A stretch of 64,000 nt of DNA from Breviolum minutum Mf 1.05b.01 (GCA_000507305.1 DF239045.1:1-64000), one strand, 5' to 3'. Shown: positions 1 through 11,082, numbered from the stretch's first letter. Notes: a model not told the origin generated them from the sequence alone. Made by a program: numbers and translations.

Positions 1-140
1 TTGACGATATTTTTTTTGGGGTTTTCAGAGAATCTGGCGCCCACCGAAAAAACATATCCAGCGATGAAACCCGTCACAAAGGTGTTGTATTTTTCAGATG
101 ACTCTAACTGTTGAGACTCTGACCCCCCCCCCCAAAACAC

Positions 141-300
141 CTACTAGGATGTTCTGGGACAGGAAGTTAGGATTTATGGTTGGGATCAATGGGTTGGCTA
201 TAACATACATAACTTATAACCTGCTTATAAATGTGGTATATTGGGGGTAGAACCCACTGATCGGAACCTTTTACCAGCACTTCCTGCACCATCCAAGTAT
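141..300. repeat. MITE-like palindrome, family G (diverged)
   Basis: The ends read roughly TAGGATGTTCTGGGAC and the reverse complement of that near 300. The centre has the TTATAACCTGCTTATAAATG text shared with the copies at 12155 and 54571. It is diverged and has lost pairing in places. No coding content. Confidence 0.6.
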
Positions 301-753
301 TCGATTTTTTTTCACATTGGATACCCTACCTCTGAACGAAGGATCACAAAAATCCCCTTTAAGTCGGCGGCAAACCTTGAGTCGATGATTTTTCCGGCAA
401 AGTTGACCTCCCTCTGGCGGGGATATGGCCATTCTCGTTTCCTGGAAGGGAAATTTTCGAACATTTCAGTTGATGAAGGCTAGGGAAAAAGTGACAAAAA
501 ACTTCAAATATGGCCATTTTCGGAAACAAACCTGGAACCTTTTGATGACCCGGGTTTTGATTGGAATTTCGGCCTTGTTTTTGTGGGTGGGGGTGGAACT
601 TCAAAAATAGAGGTCATCAAAGGGTTCCAGGTATGTTAAGTTTCTGGGGTATATAGATGTATCTTCTCCTTTCAACATTTATGTAGATATATGTCAGGAA
701 AGTCAGGAGTATAGGTTTGTTAGGTTTGGTTGAAATTACAGAAACGTTGATCA

Positions 754-858
754 TACTGTTGATCGAAGAAATCCTGCACCACCTGGGATGTATGAAACCC
801 TATAGATAATGGGATATTTACAATACCAACTGGTGCAGGATTTCTTCCATCAACCGTA
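754..858. repeat. MITE-like palindrome, family K
   Basis: Outer inverted repeat TACTGTTGATc...catcaacAGTA, with inner arms AATCCTGCACCA and TGGTGCAGGATT. The same element recurs at 34940, 35499, 36844, 49780 and 53339, so it is a dispersed family. It has no ORF of its own. Confidence 0.75.
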
Positions 859-1520
859 TTATATGGGATCTTCTCCAACTTCCCGTGGGGAGAAGCTGAA
901 CCACTTGGGAGTCCAAGGAGGTCACGAAATGTATCTCGTTTTGTCCATAGTCCATGGGGGAATTTTTTTCGATTCCCGGGAAACACCCGGTGGGGAAATT
1001 TCCGGCAAAACACCAAAATATGGGGGGTTGGAATTTTGAAGAAATAAAAACGCTAATTTCTCCAGGGTTTCCGAGGATCCATATCGGCTGTTCTTGTTTT
1101 TTAACATCACCCTAACATTGGGCTTCAAATAAAGGGAAGTAATTAGTCCACATCTGTTTTTTTGTGACGTTTAAGGGGGGGACTAACATAGAAGCAAAAC
1201 CCTGTATGCCCAGCTCTTGCAAAGGAAAGTCATCTATCACATGATCACATCCCAACCATCCCCCGCCTGAAACTTGGGATTTTCCCCACAGGGGAATTTT
1301 TTGCTTTAAAAAAGTTCAAATAAGAAGAAGGTCGATATATTTCTATACCCCCATTAAAAGAAATTCCGCTCCCCTGAAGTTCACGTTCGGTTCCGTTTCC
1401 TTCAGAATGGCTAGGTTTTTTTTCTCTCACAAAATAAGAGGGTGTTACTATGTTCATTGGAACATGTTGTGTTTTTTTCTGTTTTTTCTTTCATGTACGG
1501 TCCGAAGGTACAACACAACG

Positions 1521-1575
1521 ATGCCAATACCAGCTTCCTACCGCAAGAACGTTGCTGCTGTCGCACTGCTGCTTG
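1521..1575 (+). CDS. Possible first exon encoding a signal peptide
   Basis: An ATG follows a pyrimidine-rich stretch and opens 18 codons: MPIPASYRKN, then the hydrophobic run VAAVALLL, as in an N-terminal signal peptide. A GTTAAC donor follows directly; without splicing the frame stops at once. It lies 9.5 kb upstream of the first recognisable carboxylesterase exon on the same strand. Many type-B carboxylesterases are secreted or enter the ER, so it could be their leader exon, but that link is inference. It could also be chance. Confidence 0.22.
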
Positions 1576-2237
1576 GTTAACTGGTCGTTGGATGCACAAG
1601 TTTTTCAGGGCAACAACTTGGATCTCTGGGGGGAAGGGGGGTGGCATCAGAGGCGCCCCCCTTAGATTCCCATGATATGGCATTTCTTTTATAGGTGAGG
1701 TTTTTTTTAGATTTCCTGCACTCGGTGCCTCTCCTGCAACTAATTAGGGTAGATGTTATTTTTAGGTCATACACAAAAGTACCAAAGGTTGGCCACTGGC
1801 CAACCTTTAAACTTTTGGGGATTGCTTATTTAGGAGGAAAAACAACAAGTTGAAACTTGTATAAATTTCATGGTCCGAAATGGCTGAATAAGAGTACCAT
1901 ATTTGGCCAGCTTGTCACTTGAAGACTTTGGAGAAAGATAATAGCGGAATGTAGCGGATAGAGCGGTCATCGCAACAGAGGGTTTTCTAGGTTTGCCAGC
2001 TGCTAACCATCCATCAGACACTGAGCGGGGTGTCGCTTGATAGGCAAATTTCAATGCACTTATTGTTAAAATCAGGGAGGATTAATATAGAACCCATACG
2101 ATCCATGTATGACATATGAACCTACATCAATGTTTTTTTTTTTTTGTGAGTTTTCATGGTAAATATATCGGTCTGATAATATCATCCTCATTTTTCCCGC
2201 AATAAGTCATGAATTAAGGGATTTCACCCCTTAATTT

Positions 2238-2588
2238 TTGAAGACATTTCCCTTTAAAATCATGGGTTGCTTCAGGACAAGGTGGCTGGACAAGAGATCC
2301 TCCGCTGCCAAACCTTTGAACAGAAGGACCGGAGGTTGGTCACCCCAACAATGTGGTTTATCTAAGGGAGTTCCCCCCAAAATGCCTGAACAGTTCAGGT
2401 TTTTGGGGGGATTTTTTGGTACTTTGCCTCGTTTATTCCCGATGGATCATTCTCGAGATTCCTCTATGACCGAACTGTCCTCTGCAAACCTTGATTGGAT
2501 GATCGCTCCGATATATTTTCTGAAGGAATCTTCCAAAGAAACAGCAGAAGATCCATGGGACTTACGTATCAAAACCATAGACGACTAG
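2238..2588 (+). CDS. Unassigned open stretch, possible exon(s)
   Basis: This 350 bp stretch is open in one frame and matches no repeat family. A second frame opens after GGACAAG at about 2280 and reads VAGQEILRCQTFEQKDRR, which looks at least as protein-like, so the true frame is undecided. No family was recognised. It is kept as a low-confidence exon candidate because it is repeat-free and moderately GC-rich. Confidence 0.15.
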   Translation: MKTFPFKIMGCFRTRWLDKRSSAAKPLNRRTGGWSPQQCGLSKGVPPKMPEQFRFLGGFFGTLPRLFPMDHSRDSSMTELSSANLDWMIAPIYFLKESSKETAEDPWDLRIKTIDD

Positions 2589-3229
2589 TACAACTAGAGT
2601 CCTACTACCCATAGGATCCATGAGACTGGAAAATGAATACCTGTCGATATATTTATCATAAAAAAGTCAACCTACATCTTGGATTGGCAAGAAGAGATAC
2701 CTTTTCGATCATTTTTTGGGATTCGTCATACATGAACAAAAAATGGATGGTTGAATGTGAAGGGATCCCATGTTTTGTTTGGGGGGGATCCTTTGTCTCT
2801 AACTCTTGGATCCCTTCCGAAAGAAAAACAAAAACATGGCTAAAGTCAACCTACCTCTCCCTAAGGTACCCCCATCAGATTCACAAGGGTTTAAAAATCG
2901 CCAGCCTTCTTAAGAGAAACCAAATGGGTTTTGTTGTAAGCCCTGATGATTTATCGGCCTAAAACACGGGGTTTGGATCCAACTTTTTGGTGTGCGAACT
3001 TCACCCCCACTTGATTTGATATGAGCAATGATCGTTAAACACGGCCAACGGTTCGGTCAGGGTTAAGAGATGTTCAATAACTGGGACCCAGGAAGATGCA
3101 CACCGGGAAAAATAATCATAAGCAAAATGCAACTTCAGAATCCCCAAGAAAACAAACAACCAACCAGTACAGTATTTTTTTTTCGGAATGTTTTTTGCAA
3201 GTTTTATTTACACAAAATCACAGCTCTAA

Positions 3230-3353
3230 ATGCACCTCAAGTTTTATTTGGATGAATTTGTCACCGAGGGTGCTGGTATTCCACCGTTTTATCCTCCGCC
3301 TGGGCAGTTGTGTGATTTGATGGAACTACCACCCAGCCTTTTGGATGATCTAA
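3230..3353 (+). CDS. Exon candidate, proline-rich acidic segment
   Basis: The frame reads FYLDEFVTEGAG, IPPFYPPPGQLC, then DLMELPPSLLDDLS and ends at a GTATAA donor. A CTCAAG acceptor lies just upstream. The composition (balanced acidic, aromatic and proline residues, no homopolymer bias) is protein-like, unlike the surrounding AT-rich DNA. A family A repeat follows about 10 bp later. Function unknown. It may belong with the candidate at 3489 on the other side of that repeat. Confidence 0.3.
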
Positions 3354-3363
3354 GTATAAACCT

Positions 3364-3472
3364 GCACTTGGTTGTGTTTCAGAGATTTTTTTTTCTATAT
3401 TCACCCTATTTGGAGAAGATTTCCAATTTGACTGATATTTTTTGGGTTAAGTAGTTGGAACCATCAACTAGT
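3364..3472. repeat. MITE-like palindrome, family A (diverged)
   Basis: Diverged copy of the family whose consensus arms read TAGGTGGTGGTTTCAAA and TTTGAAACCACCAACTA. It keeps the central text TTCACCCTATTTGGAGAAG and ATTTGACTGATATTTTT. The right arm GGAACCATCAACTAG is the clearest part. Confidence 0.6.
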
Positions 3473-3488
3473 TCAAGCATCCAATGAC

Positions 3489-3647
3489 ATGACGGTTATT
3501 TTGAAAGAAAAGAGATGGGATGAAGAGTGGTCGAGCATTCCTTTCAATGAACATTTCCACGAGGATTTTTGGATTTTGATGCCTGCAAAGTCGAAGATTC
3601 CACAGGGGAGTAGTTATTTGTCACGACACTCTGTAAAACTAACATAA
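3489..3647 (+). CDS. Exon candidate, tryptophan- and acid-rich
   Basis: An ATG-started 52-codon frame ends in TAA. It includes KRWDEEWSSIPFNEHF and HEDFWILMPAKSKIPQG. The aromatic and acidic richness and mixed third positions suggest real coding sequence, perhaps an internal exon whose ATG is incidental. It directly follows a family A repeat. The family is not recognised. It may continue the exon candidate at 3230. Confidence 0.3.
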   Translation: MTVILKEKRWDEEWSSIPFNEHFHEDFWILMPAKSKIPQGSSYLSRHSVKLT

Positions 3648-4470
3648 CCACCCAAAAATGGTGGCAAAGGGAGACCACTTTGCTTATTTTCAAGGACGAA
3701 CTGTAGTTTCACGCAGGATATATTTTTGGGTCCTTATTATATTGATTTTTTTTTTCGAACCTAGGAGCTTCTATTGTAGCTGTATCCTCTTGGTAGTTTT
3801 GTAAAAAGAATTTGAGAGGTTTGCTTTTTTCTACACCAATGTCAAGGCATTCATTTGCGTTACTTCATTTGCATTACTAGATTCATTTGCGTTCAGAAAT
3901 GCCTGTCCGGCACGCTAAAGATCCTTTTGTGTTGGTCTTTTGAGAAGCCCCTTTGGTTGCAAAACCGTGAAATCACCCGCCAAAAAAAAGCCAGGACTTG
4001 ACATTATACATGTTCTGCCCAGCCATTGTACCTTGGCAAATGGTTGATTCCAGGGATCATTTAATTACTACCCCCCCCCCCAAAAAAAAAACAACATGAC
4101 CATGGAAAAAAACAAACATGAATGAAGATTAAGATGTATCTCCTATTGAAAATTGCGATGTTCCAGCCTGTCATGTTAATTTTAAGACTTTTTTTTTTTT
4201 CGGGAGGCCATCAAACTTGATGCTAAACATGTATGGTAATTGTTGAGGGATTTATCCCTGCAAAAATAACCTGCATGAAGTTTGGATTTGGCAATTTATC
4301 AGGCCCAAACATTTTGATCTCAAAATTTTTGGCAGGCGTGTTTTTGTTTTGGGCATCTAAAAGACGCAGCAGAAATTCTGGATTTTTTTCGTGGCGGCTG
4401 CCAAAAAAAACACATCCGTTTTACTGGAGGCGAAGGTCACAAAAACAACCCTCCGGAAACCGGAAAGCAA

Positions 4471-4575
4471 TACACTCCCTGAAACTAACATAGGCCGTGA
4501 ATATAGGCTATCCCAAAAGGAAACTATTATTCCAACCATCCATTTTCAGGTGCTATGTTAGTTTCAGGGAGGGTA
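4471..4575. repeat. MITE-like palindrome, family C
   Basis: TACACTCCCTGAAACTAACA at the left pairs with TGTTAGTTTCAGGGAGGGTA at the right, flanked by TA at both ends as expected for a TA target duplication. The centre carries CATCCCAAAAGGAAAC and CCAACCATCCATTTTCAGG, the family C core. Confidence 0.85.
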
Positions 4576-4951
4576 CGGTAGGTTTTTGGCGTGTGAAAAA
4601 AAACCACCTTTCCGTACACGAAAGCCTCAGAACTTTGGGCCAAAAAATCACTTGATCACCAATTCATGGGAGCTATCAGTTTTTTCATGAAAAGTATCAG
4701 CCACAAGAAGCAAAGGGTCTACTTGGAGGGTCATCCTAGCGATCCCTCTCCAATGTTTTTTGTTGAGAATGTTCATCGCAATTGGGAATCTCCAAGAGGG
4801 TTGGGTGATTCCTGACATAGTGGAAGCCAAATTCTTTCCAAAAGCGACTAGAAACAAGGAACCTCTCATGAACCAATCAGTATTTCATGTCACATCATGT
4901 CGCTTGTGTTTTTTTCGTTGCATCAAGAATCATTTGTGGCGGAAAAACACA

Positions 4952-5062
4952 ACACTGGTTGGTGGTTTCAACTATTCTTTATTTTCATCCCGACAATTGG
5001 GGAAATCATCCAATTTGACGATCATATTTTTCAAACAGGTTGGTGAAAAACCACCAATCAGA
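4952..5062. repeat. MITE-like palindrome, family A variant
   Basis: The arms GGTTGGTGGTTTCAACT and GGTTGGTGAAAAACCACCAA surround the ATCCAATTTGACGATCAT core typical of family A. Confidence 0.75.
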
Positions 5063-5181
5063 CAACACTTCCCGATGAGCTGAGTCTGGTTGGTTTAGCT
5101 CTTCATCTATTTGGGGAAACGATGAGAAGGGTCCCTGCAACATCTCTTGGACCTTGGGAGCCTTGACGGCAGACAGCCACG

Positions 5182-5325
5182 AGCAATGAAAAACGGGTCC
5201 CTGGTCGTTTAGGGATGTTTAGGGTAGAGGATTATAGTAGCTAGCTATGTGGGGAGTAAACAATTATAAGGACCCCGTAGTAAGCAACCAGTGTAATGGA
5301 AAAGAGTTTTTTTTTTCGTGGCTCA
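5182..5325 (+). repeat. Dispersed repeat, family I
   Basis: Starts GAGCAATGAAAAACGG and ends in a T-run followed by CGTGGCT. The middle has CCCTGGTCGTTTAGGG, GTGGGGAGTAAAC and TATAAGGACCCCGTA. The same order of blocks recurs at 10218, 12396, 18524, 24908, 40534 and 45101. Unlike families A to C it is directional, with weak terminal pairing. Confidence 0.65.
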
Positions 5326-5458
5326 AAAGGGAAACTTTTTGGAACATTTTTCCATGAAATGAAGCTTGGGATTTCCCAATCAACCTTTGGTGATTTGGCA
5401 GTATTTTAGATTGAAAACTATTTTGTTGCAAGGGTCCAAAAATGATGTTTATTCAAAG

Positions 5459-5545
5459 CCTGGCAATTCTGGTGACATTCTTGGGGATGGTGAGTTCTCG
5501 TGACCCGAAATCAAAGGTTCGTTGTTGGTGACCTCCAACAATCAG
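5459..5545 (+). repeat. Dispersed repeat, family N
   Basis: Text of the form TGGCAATTCTGGTGACATTC, TTGGGGATGGTGA, then GTGACCTCCAACAATC. Related copies lie near 36015 (reverse), 50891 and 60222. Conservation of this roughly 90 bp block in both orientations marks a repeat, not a gene. Confidence 0.55.
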
Positions 5546-5761
5546 GTACTAGAAGCTACATTTTGAATCGCCTCGGAATGACGGCGTCAGTGAAGATGTG
5601 AAGATGAGCATGTGGAAAAAATTGGGTCGGACTGATACCTCAAACGGGAAAAAATCAGGATAGAAATGGAAGATGCAACATGTTATGCAACCAACAGCTC
5701 GCACCTCAAAAATGATGGTTGGAAGATGATCCTATTTTTGTGCAATGGTCCCTTTTTTCAG

Positions 5762-5893
5762 GGGACATTTACAAGGATCAATCCACAGTTGTCTCAGTGC
5801 GGGAAGAGACACAATAACCAGAGTGGAGTCCATGTGTCACCCTGTGATTTCCGTGGGATCATTCAACCATTGAGATTTAAGTGTTTGATGCAG
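5762..5893 (+). CDS. Exon candidate with strong splice signals
   Basis: A pyrimidine tract ending in CAG precedes, and the consensus donor GTGAGC follows TTTGATGCAG. The 132 nt between (44 codons) are open in one frame, including GTFTRINPQLSQCGKRHN and GVHVSPCDFRGIIQP. No family was recognised. The splice signals are among the best in the first 10 kb. The enormous TTCG array starts about 100 bp downstream, inside the putative intron. Confidence 0.35.
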
Positions 5894-5934
5894 GTGAGCA
5901 TTCCATACAGTCGGCCCAGTGAATGGTTGGTTGG

Positions 5935-5994
5935 TTCGTTAGTTAGGTAGTTATTTAGTTAGTTTGTTAGTTGGTTAGTTAGTCAGTCAGTCAG
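5935..5994 (+). repeat. Degenerate GTTA/GTCA tetranucleotide lead-in
   Basis: Repeated GTTAG-type units with substitutions pass into three perfect CAGT units just before the TTCG array. This looks like the edge of an expanding microsatellite in which neighbouring tetranucleotides have converted into each other. Confidence 0.8.
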
Positions 5995-6647
5995 TTCGTT
6001 CGTTCGTTCGTTCGTTCGTTCGTTCGTTCGTTCGTTCGTTCGTTCGTTCGTTCGTTCGTTCGTTCGTTCGTTCGTTCGTTCGTTCGTTCGTTCGTTCGTT
6101 CGTTCGTTCGTTCGTTCGTTCGTTCGTTCGTTCGTTCGTTCGTTCGTTCGTTCGTTCGTTCGTTCGTTCGTTCGTTCGTTCGTTCGTTCGTTCGTTCGTT
6201 CGTTCGTTCGTTCGTTCGTTCGTTCGTTCGTTCGTTCGTTCGTTCGTTCGTTCGTTCGTTCGTTCGTTCGTTCGTTCGTTCGTTCGTTCGTTCGTTCGTT
6301 CGTTCGTTCGTTCGTTCGTTCGTTCGTTCGTTCGTTCGTTCGTTCGTTCGTTCGTTCGTTCGTTCGTTCGTTCGTTCGTTCGTTCGTTCGTTCGTTCGTT
6401 CGTTCGTTCGTTCGTTCGTTCGTTCGTTCGTTCGTTCGTTCGTTCGTTCGTTCGTTCGTTCGTTCGTTCGTTCGTTCGTTCGTTCGTTCGTTCGTTCGTT
6501 CGTTCGTTCGTTCGTTCGTTCGTTCGTTCGTTCGTTCGTTCGTTCGTTCGTTCGTTCGTTCGTTCGTTCGTTCGTTCGTTCGTTCGTTCGTTCGTTCGTT
6601 CGTTCGTTCGTTCGTTCGTTCGTTCGTTCGTTCGTTCGTTCGTTCGT
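5995..6647 (+). repeat. (TTCG)n microsatellite, about 163 perfect units
   Basis: Uninterrupted TTCG tetranucleotide for about 650 bp. Any frame translates to a repeating FVRS peptide, which is a by-product and not a gene. The unit is GC-balanced and contains a CpG in every copy. Confidence 0.99.
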
Positions 6648-6680
6648 GTCGTCGTCGTCGTGTCGTCGTCTTGTCTCGTN
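6648..6680 (+). other. GTC/TCG interruption ending in an assembly N
   Basis: A short stretch of GTCGTCGTC-type trinucleotides and TCTCG is followed by the only N of the window at 6680. This probably marks a join or an unresolved consensus inside the array, so the array length is not reliable. Confidence 0.85.
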
Positions 6681-6853
6681 TCGTTCGTTCGTTCGTTCGT
6701 TCGTTCGTTCGTTCGTTCGTTCGTTCGTTCGTTCGTTCGTTCGTTCGTTCGTTCGTTCGTTCGTTCGTTCGTTCGTTCGTTCGTTCGTTCGTTCGTTCGT
6801 TCGTTCGTTCGTTCGTTCGTTCGTTCGTTCGTTCGTTCGTTCGTTCGTTCGTT
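6681..6853 (+). repeat. (TTCG)n microsatellite, second block
   Basis: About 43 further units in the same orientation after the N. Probably the same array as the block to the left. Confidence 0.98.
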
Positions 6854-6858
6854 AGAGC

Positions 6859-6926
6859 CAGTCAGTCAGTCAGTCAGTCAGTCAGTCAGTCAGTCAGTCA
6901 GTCAGTCAGTCAGTCAGTCAGTCAGT
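6859..6926 (+). repeat. (CAGT)n microsatellite
   Basis: Seventeen CAGT units close the tetranucleotide region, mirroring the three CAGT units on its left edge. Degenerate GTTAG units continue to about 7045. Confidence 0.97.
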
Positions 6927-7046
6927 TAGTGGGATAGAAGTTTATTTGGTTCGTTGGTTAGTCGTTTTGCTGCTAGTTAGTGAGCTCCCTGTTACTTAGT
7001 GTGTTAGTTAGGTTTGGTTAGATAGTTCGTTAGTTGGGTAGTTGGT

Positions 7047-7192
7047 TACTTGGAGGATCATCCCAGTCAGTAAGTGGTTAATAACCATGGTTAGTAGGTC
7101 CCCTAAGTAGGGTTATTCCCCTTCCAAATGGCCTAAATGGCTTATAAATGGGTGTTACTAACCACTTACTAACTGGGATGATCCTCCAAGTA
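7047..7192. repeat. MITE-like palindrome, family B
   Basis: Near-perfect arms TACTTGGAGGATCATCCCAG and CTGGGATGATCCTCCAAGTA, extended by AGTAAGTGGTTA and TAACCACTTACT. TA lies at both ends. The centre holds AACCATGGTTAGTA and CCTTCCAAATGG. It is one of the best preserved copies. Confidence 0.92.
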
Positions 7193-7342
7193 GCCCCCAC
7201 CCTTTCCCACCATGGTGCGGCCTAGGAACGACCGCGCAGGCGAAGTGACGAAGTGATGTTGGATGACCGGTGAAAATAGGGAGCAAGGATGGATAGCGGT
7301 GAGATGTTTTTGTTCTACGAATGTGTTTAAAGCGTGGAAATA

Positions 7343-7438
7343 TATCCTCCAGGGAATTAACATATCCCCCTGATAAGGCATATTTGAAGATGATTTTCCT
7401 TTTCCTGAGGTGGGATATGTTAATTTCCTGGAGGGTAT
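7343..7438. repeat. MITE-like palindrome, family F
   Basis: TATCCTCCAGGGAATTAACA pairs with TGTTAATTTCCTGGAGGGTA, and the centre is TTGAAGATGATTTTCCTTTT. The copies at 63217 and, partially, 51309 share that centre. Confidence 0.85.
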
Positions 7439-8130
7439 CCATGATTCAACCAACTAAAGTTTTGTATAACTTCTGGAATTTGTACAGGGGCTTCTTCTCC
7501 GAGACCCAGTCTTTTTTGCCATCCATTTGACAAAATATGTTCTTCAAACTGGGTGACAATGTTCCCTAAGTTTCTGGGGAGAAGGAAACTCCAACATCGA
7601 GAGTTTCTGAAGCATTCCTGTGGAACGCCCCTCAGAAAACAAAACGGTTACTGGAACAAGATATCCCTTTTCCTTTTGGGAAGGAAGTTTTTTTTTTTCA
7701 AGGGCGAACCGCCAGTTTTGAGGAGTGGTCATATTTGAACCGTCCTGGCAATTTTGCAGGTGATGTTGTTTGGGATGGTGTTTTGTTACTTCCAAATGCT
7801 TTTTTTTACAAGGGTGAATCATTTCTTGTGTGTAAATCATTGGTGCCATTTTGTCACTCGCAAAAAGGCCAAATTATTGAAAAACTATCTGCCAAAAAAT
7901 CCTCAGGGGCGTACAAAAACAACGTTTTCAGTAAGGGAATCGATGTCTCCCCCCCCCAAAAAAAAAACTTAAATTGCCCAAAATCCTATAGTAAAGGCCG
8001 GCCGCAACGTGGAGCCTGGTGAAAAAAAAACGATAAAAATCTCCCGCGGAGTTTTTTGGAACTCTGAAGATTGATCGTCAATTGTTCAAAACAATCCTTT
8101 TCAAATTGGGGGCTTTTTCATATTTGTTTA

Positions 8131-8231
8131 ACTAGATGGTGGTTTCAAACATTTTTTTATTTTTACCCCTACCTGGAAATGATCCAATTTGACGATCATA
8201 TTTTTCAAATGGGTTGAAACCACCACCTAGT
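8131..8231. repeat. MITE-like palindrome, family A
   Basis: ACTAGATGGTGGTTTCAAAC on the left and GGGTTGAAACCACCACCTAG on the right, with the ATGATCCAATTTGACGATCA core. Confidence 0.88.
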
Positions 8232-8902
8232 TAAGGTGGCCAGCTGTTAGTTTTAGGATGGTGGATATATTTTGGGGGGGTTATCAAGAAAACCCACTTT
8301 TGGTCAGCTAAATGAGACAAAAATTCACATGTTGATTTCATCTCCGTATCTCCCAATTTCAAGGATAATGAAAAAGTCATTTTCAATTCCAGGATTCTTT
8401 CACAAACCAGTCATCAACTAATCCATATTTCGTGACATGAAAACACCGTGTTTTTCAATAGTTCTAATGCTCGGCTATCATGGGCACCCAGCCCAATGCC
8501 ACCCCCCAACAGAGGAAATAAAGCCTCATAAAGGCAATATAAACCACCATTATGTCTTCCTTAGGCCTTATTTCTGGCAGGGTGTCAGTTAGGTCCTGTT
8601 CGATTTCCATGATAGTAGTTACAGTACTTAGGATGATCCAAAGGATTGGTTCGCCAAATGAGCACGAACCAAACCCCTATTTTTCTTGCGGTGCATAGCG
8701 GATTTCAAAGCCATTACAAGGATCCCCTATTTGATGGAATGTCAGCCAGGGGTTTTGGGTGTTGCTCAAATTCTCATCAGCGGATAAAAAAACAACACAC
8801 ACACTTCAGGATATTATTCTTCGGTCAATACTTCGGTCGTAAATTATGACCCACGACACTCCAATAGGAAACTTCAGCAGCCAGCCATCATTTTTCAGGG
8901 GA

Positions 8903-9018
8903 TACCCTCCCTGAGACCAACAGTTCGCACGTGAAACCGGTTACCTTCCCAAAAGGAAAGGATCGTCTTCCTTTGCCATCGATTTTCAGGTGCTAAAATT
9001 TTAGTTTCAGGGAGTGTA
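8903..9018. repeat. MITE-like palindrome, family C
   Basis: TACCCTCCCTGAGACCAACA on the left and TTTTAGTTTCAGGGAGTGTA on the right, around the CCCAAAAGGAAAGGATCGTC and ATTTTCAGGTGC core. Confidence 0.85.
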
Positions 9019-9759
9019 CACCCTCCAGTTAGAAAATGTAGAGCGTATATCAGTTTCTAACGTTTTTGGAGATTATCCAACCTATGATCAGCCATCATTT
9101 TTGAGGGGATATGTTGGTTTTAAGGCGAGTAGCTCTAAAAACCCTTTTAAAGATCACCTAAGGAACCCAATTTTGACGTGAGGAGACTTGCCGTTTCATA
9201 TCTTGCCCTCACAACGGCCACACTTGTCTGATTTTTTCTGTGTATATAAGGAGTGGGGAAGCCTCCAATAAAGGTTTTGGCTAAGAACTTCACTCCGCAA
9301 TTGTTTCCTAAGCCTTATTATGCTTATGATATCATCACTGTCCTCAATGTATTCCTCCCCTCCCCAACAAAAAATCACTCTTCGCAGTTGTGTGTGTTTT
9401 TTGGTTCCACAAGTTTTTGTATGGCAATTTGTTGAGGGATCTCTTTTATAATACTGCATTCTTTGGCTTGGTCATATAATAAAAAAACCCTGTATTTATC
9501 CATGTTACCTTACCTCCCCTCCCCCATATCCATCAACATCCATAAAACCTCGGTCCTTGGTGGTGGGTTTTTCAATAGGTTGTGTCTTGTTTGGAAACCT
9601 TCCCTTCCACCACGGCGGTGGAGGCTTGCCATGGGAAGACGAAGCATTGCCAATGTGCCGAAACCGTGGATGCTGAACTCCATACCGAGAGGGTGAAGGC
9701 GGGGGAAAGTGAGTGAAGACCTTCCGTGATCGTAAGGCCCCAAGACCTGGGGGGTTTGT

Positions 9760-9842
9760 TAGGGATTCCCCTTCCAAATGGCTTGATAAATAGCTTATAA
9801 ATGGGGCTGATCCTAACTTACTAAGTGGGGTGATCCTCCAAG
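9760..9842. repeat. Family B element, right half only
   Basis: Starts within the internal CCCCTTCCAAATGGC and ends ACTAAGTGGGGTGATCCTCCAAGTGG. The left arm is absent, so this is a truncated copy. Confidence 0.7.
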
Positions 9843-10217
9843 TGGTGGATGGTTTTTTGTTGACGCCATGTAAAACAAATAAGGGTTTCTTTGCACGGTT
9901 TGATGGTGGATAGTGTTGATGTCTAATTTTGTCCTTTTTTTAATCTCCCGGTCTTAATATGGTAGGATGTGGTGGAACCCATGCCCTGTAATAACAAGGT
10001 GTTTGTTACGAAAAATTGATATTATGATCTGCATATTTTTGTTGTTTTCTTTCCAAGGGAGCTTTTTTTACAGGTTCTTTGTTGGTTTGCCAGGAGTGTC
10101 AGTTAGGTAAGAAATTTGGGGGGTTCGATTTTTCCCCAATGACCCGGACTTGCTAAGTATATACCGTATATACCTATACTGGTGCGTAGGTAACAGCTAG
10201 ACTTCACAGAAAGGTAA

Positions 10218-10485
10218 CTGAGCAATGGAAAAAGGAACCCTGGTTACGTGATTGTTTGGGTTATACAAGGGATTATAGAATCCCCAGTTATCAGTCATTG
10301 GGAAATATAACCAATAAATACCCACTATATAAGGTGTATATGGGGTTGATTATTAAGGGTACCATCCCAAGGGGTTTACCACAATTTTTCCTATGAATCA
10401 GGGGATTATAGTCAACCATTGTAAGGATCCCCATTAAACAACCAGGATGACTCATGGCAAGTAAGGTCGTTTCTTTTTTCTGGCA
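10218..10485 (+). repeat. Dispersed repeat, family I (with extra internal sequence)
   Basis: Blocks GAGCAATGGAAAAAGGAACC, GGTTATACAAGGGATTATAG, CATTGTAAGGATCCCCATTA and GGCAAGTAAGGTCG follow in family I order. About 110 bp with its own TATAACC/GGTATAT text separates them, so another element may be nested here. Confidence 0.6.
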
Positions 10486-10870
10486 CATCTGACGACAAGA
10501 ATGGCAAAGGAACGGCCTTTTTTTTGTTTAACACTGGCTCTTCAGCTCCTTCAGCACTGCAAAATTACCACTTTTTGAGATCTTTTACCCTAGCCCATGA
10601 AAATCCCCATCTTTCCTGGTAGATACCATCGAAATGGTGGGTTTTTATGGGCTATGTTAGTTTACTGGAGGGTATCTCTTGCTAACCTTGACCCTTTGGT
10701 AAACACATATTAGGACATCTTCCACATGGGTGGAGGTTCCGATTTTTGTTTGGCGAATGTTGGGATTACGGGAGGGTACGAATGTATCGTCATCTGCAAG
10801 CCGGACATGTCGGCTGCTGCAAGCAATGGCTTTCATGAGATGGTAATGGTATGTTTTCCTATGGTAGATA

Positions 10871-10978
10871 TACCCTCCCTGAAACTAACATAGCACCTGA
10901 AAATTGATGGTTGGAATACTAAGAGTTTCCTTTTGGGATGGCCTATTTTCAGGTGCTACGTTAGTTCTAGGGAGGGTA
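10871..10978. repeat. MITE-like palindrome, family C (intact)
   Basis: TACCCTCCCTGAAACTAACA pairs with CGTTAGTTCTAGGGAGGGTA, and inner arms AGCACCTGAAAAT and ATTTTCAGGTGCT are perfect. It sits about 100 bp upstream of the first esterase exon. Confidence 0.92.
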
Positions 10979-11082
10979 AACTCATCAGTTTTTCTAACCA
11001 AGCTCAGCATGTTTTGTGCGTTCCGGGTATCTCCAAAAAACACCAGCATTTGCGTTGTGTTTTTGCGCTACCTGGCCTGGAG

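Noticed and set aside
6000-6926. CRISPR array
   Set aside because: The repeats are 3-7 bp simple sequence without spacers; dispersed palindromes elsewhere are not regularly spaced. CRISPR is also not expected in a eukaryote.
6646-6937. Predicted FVRS-repeat proteins across the TTCG array
   Set aside because: They are translations of a tetranucleotide microsatellite, equally open in several frames, with an N inside.
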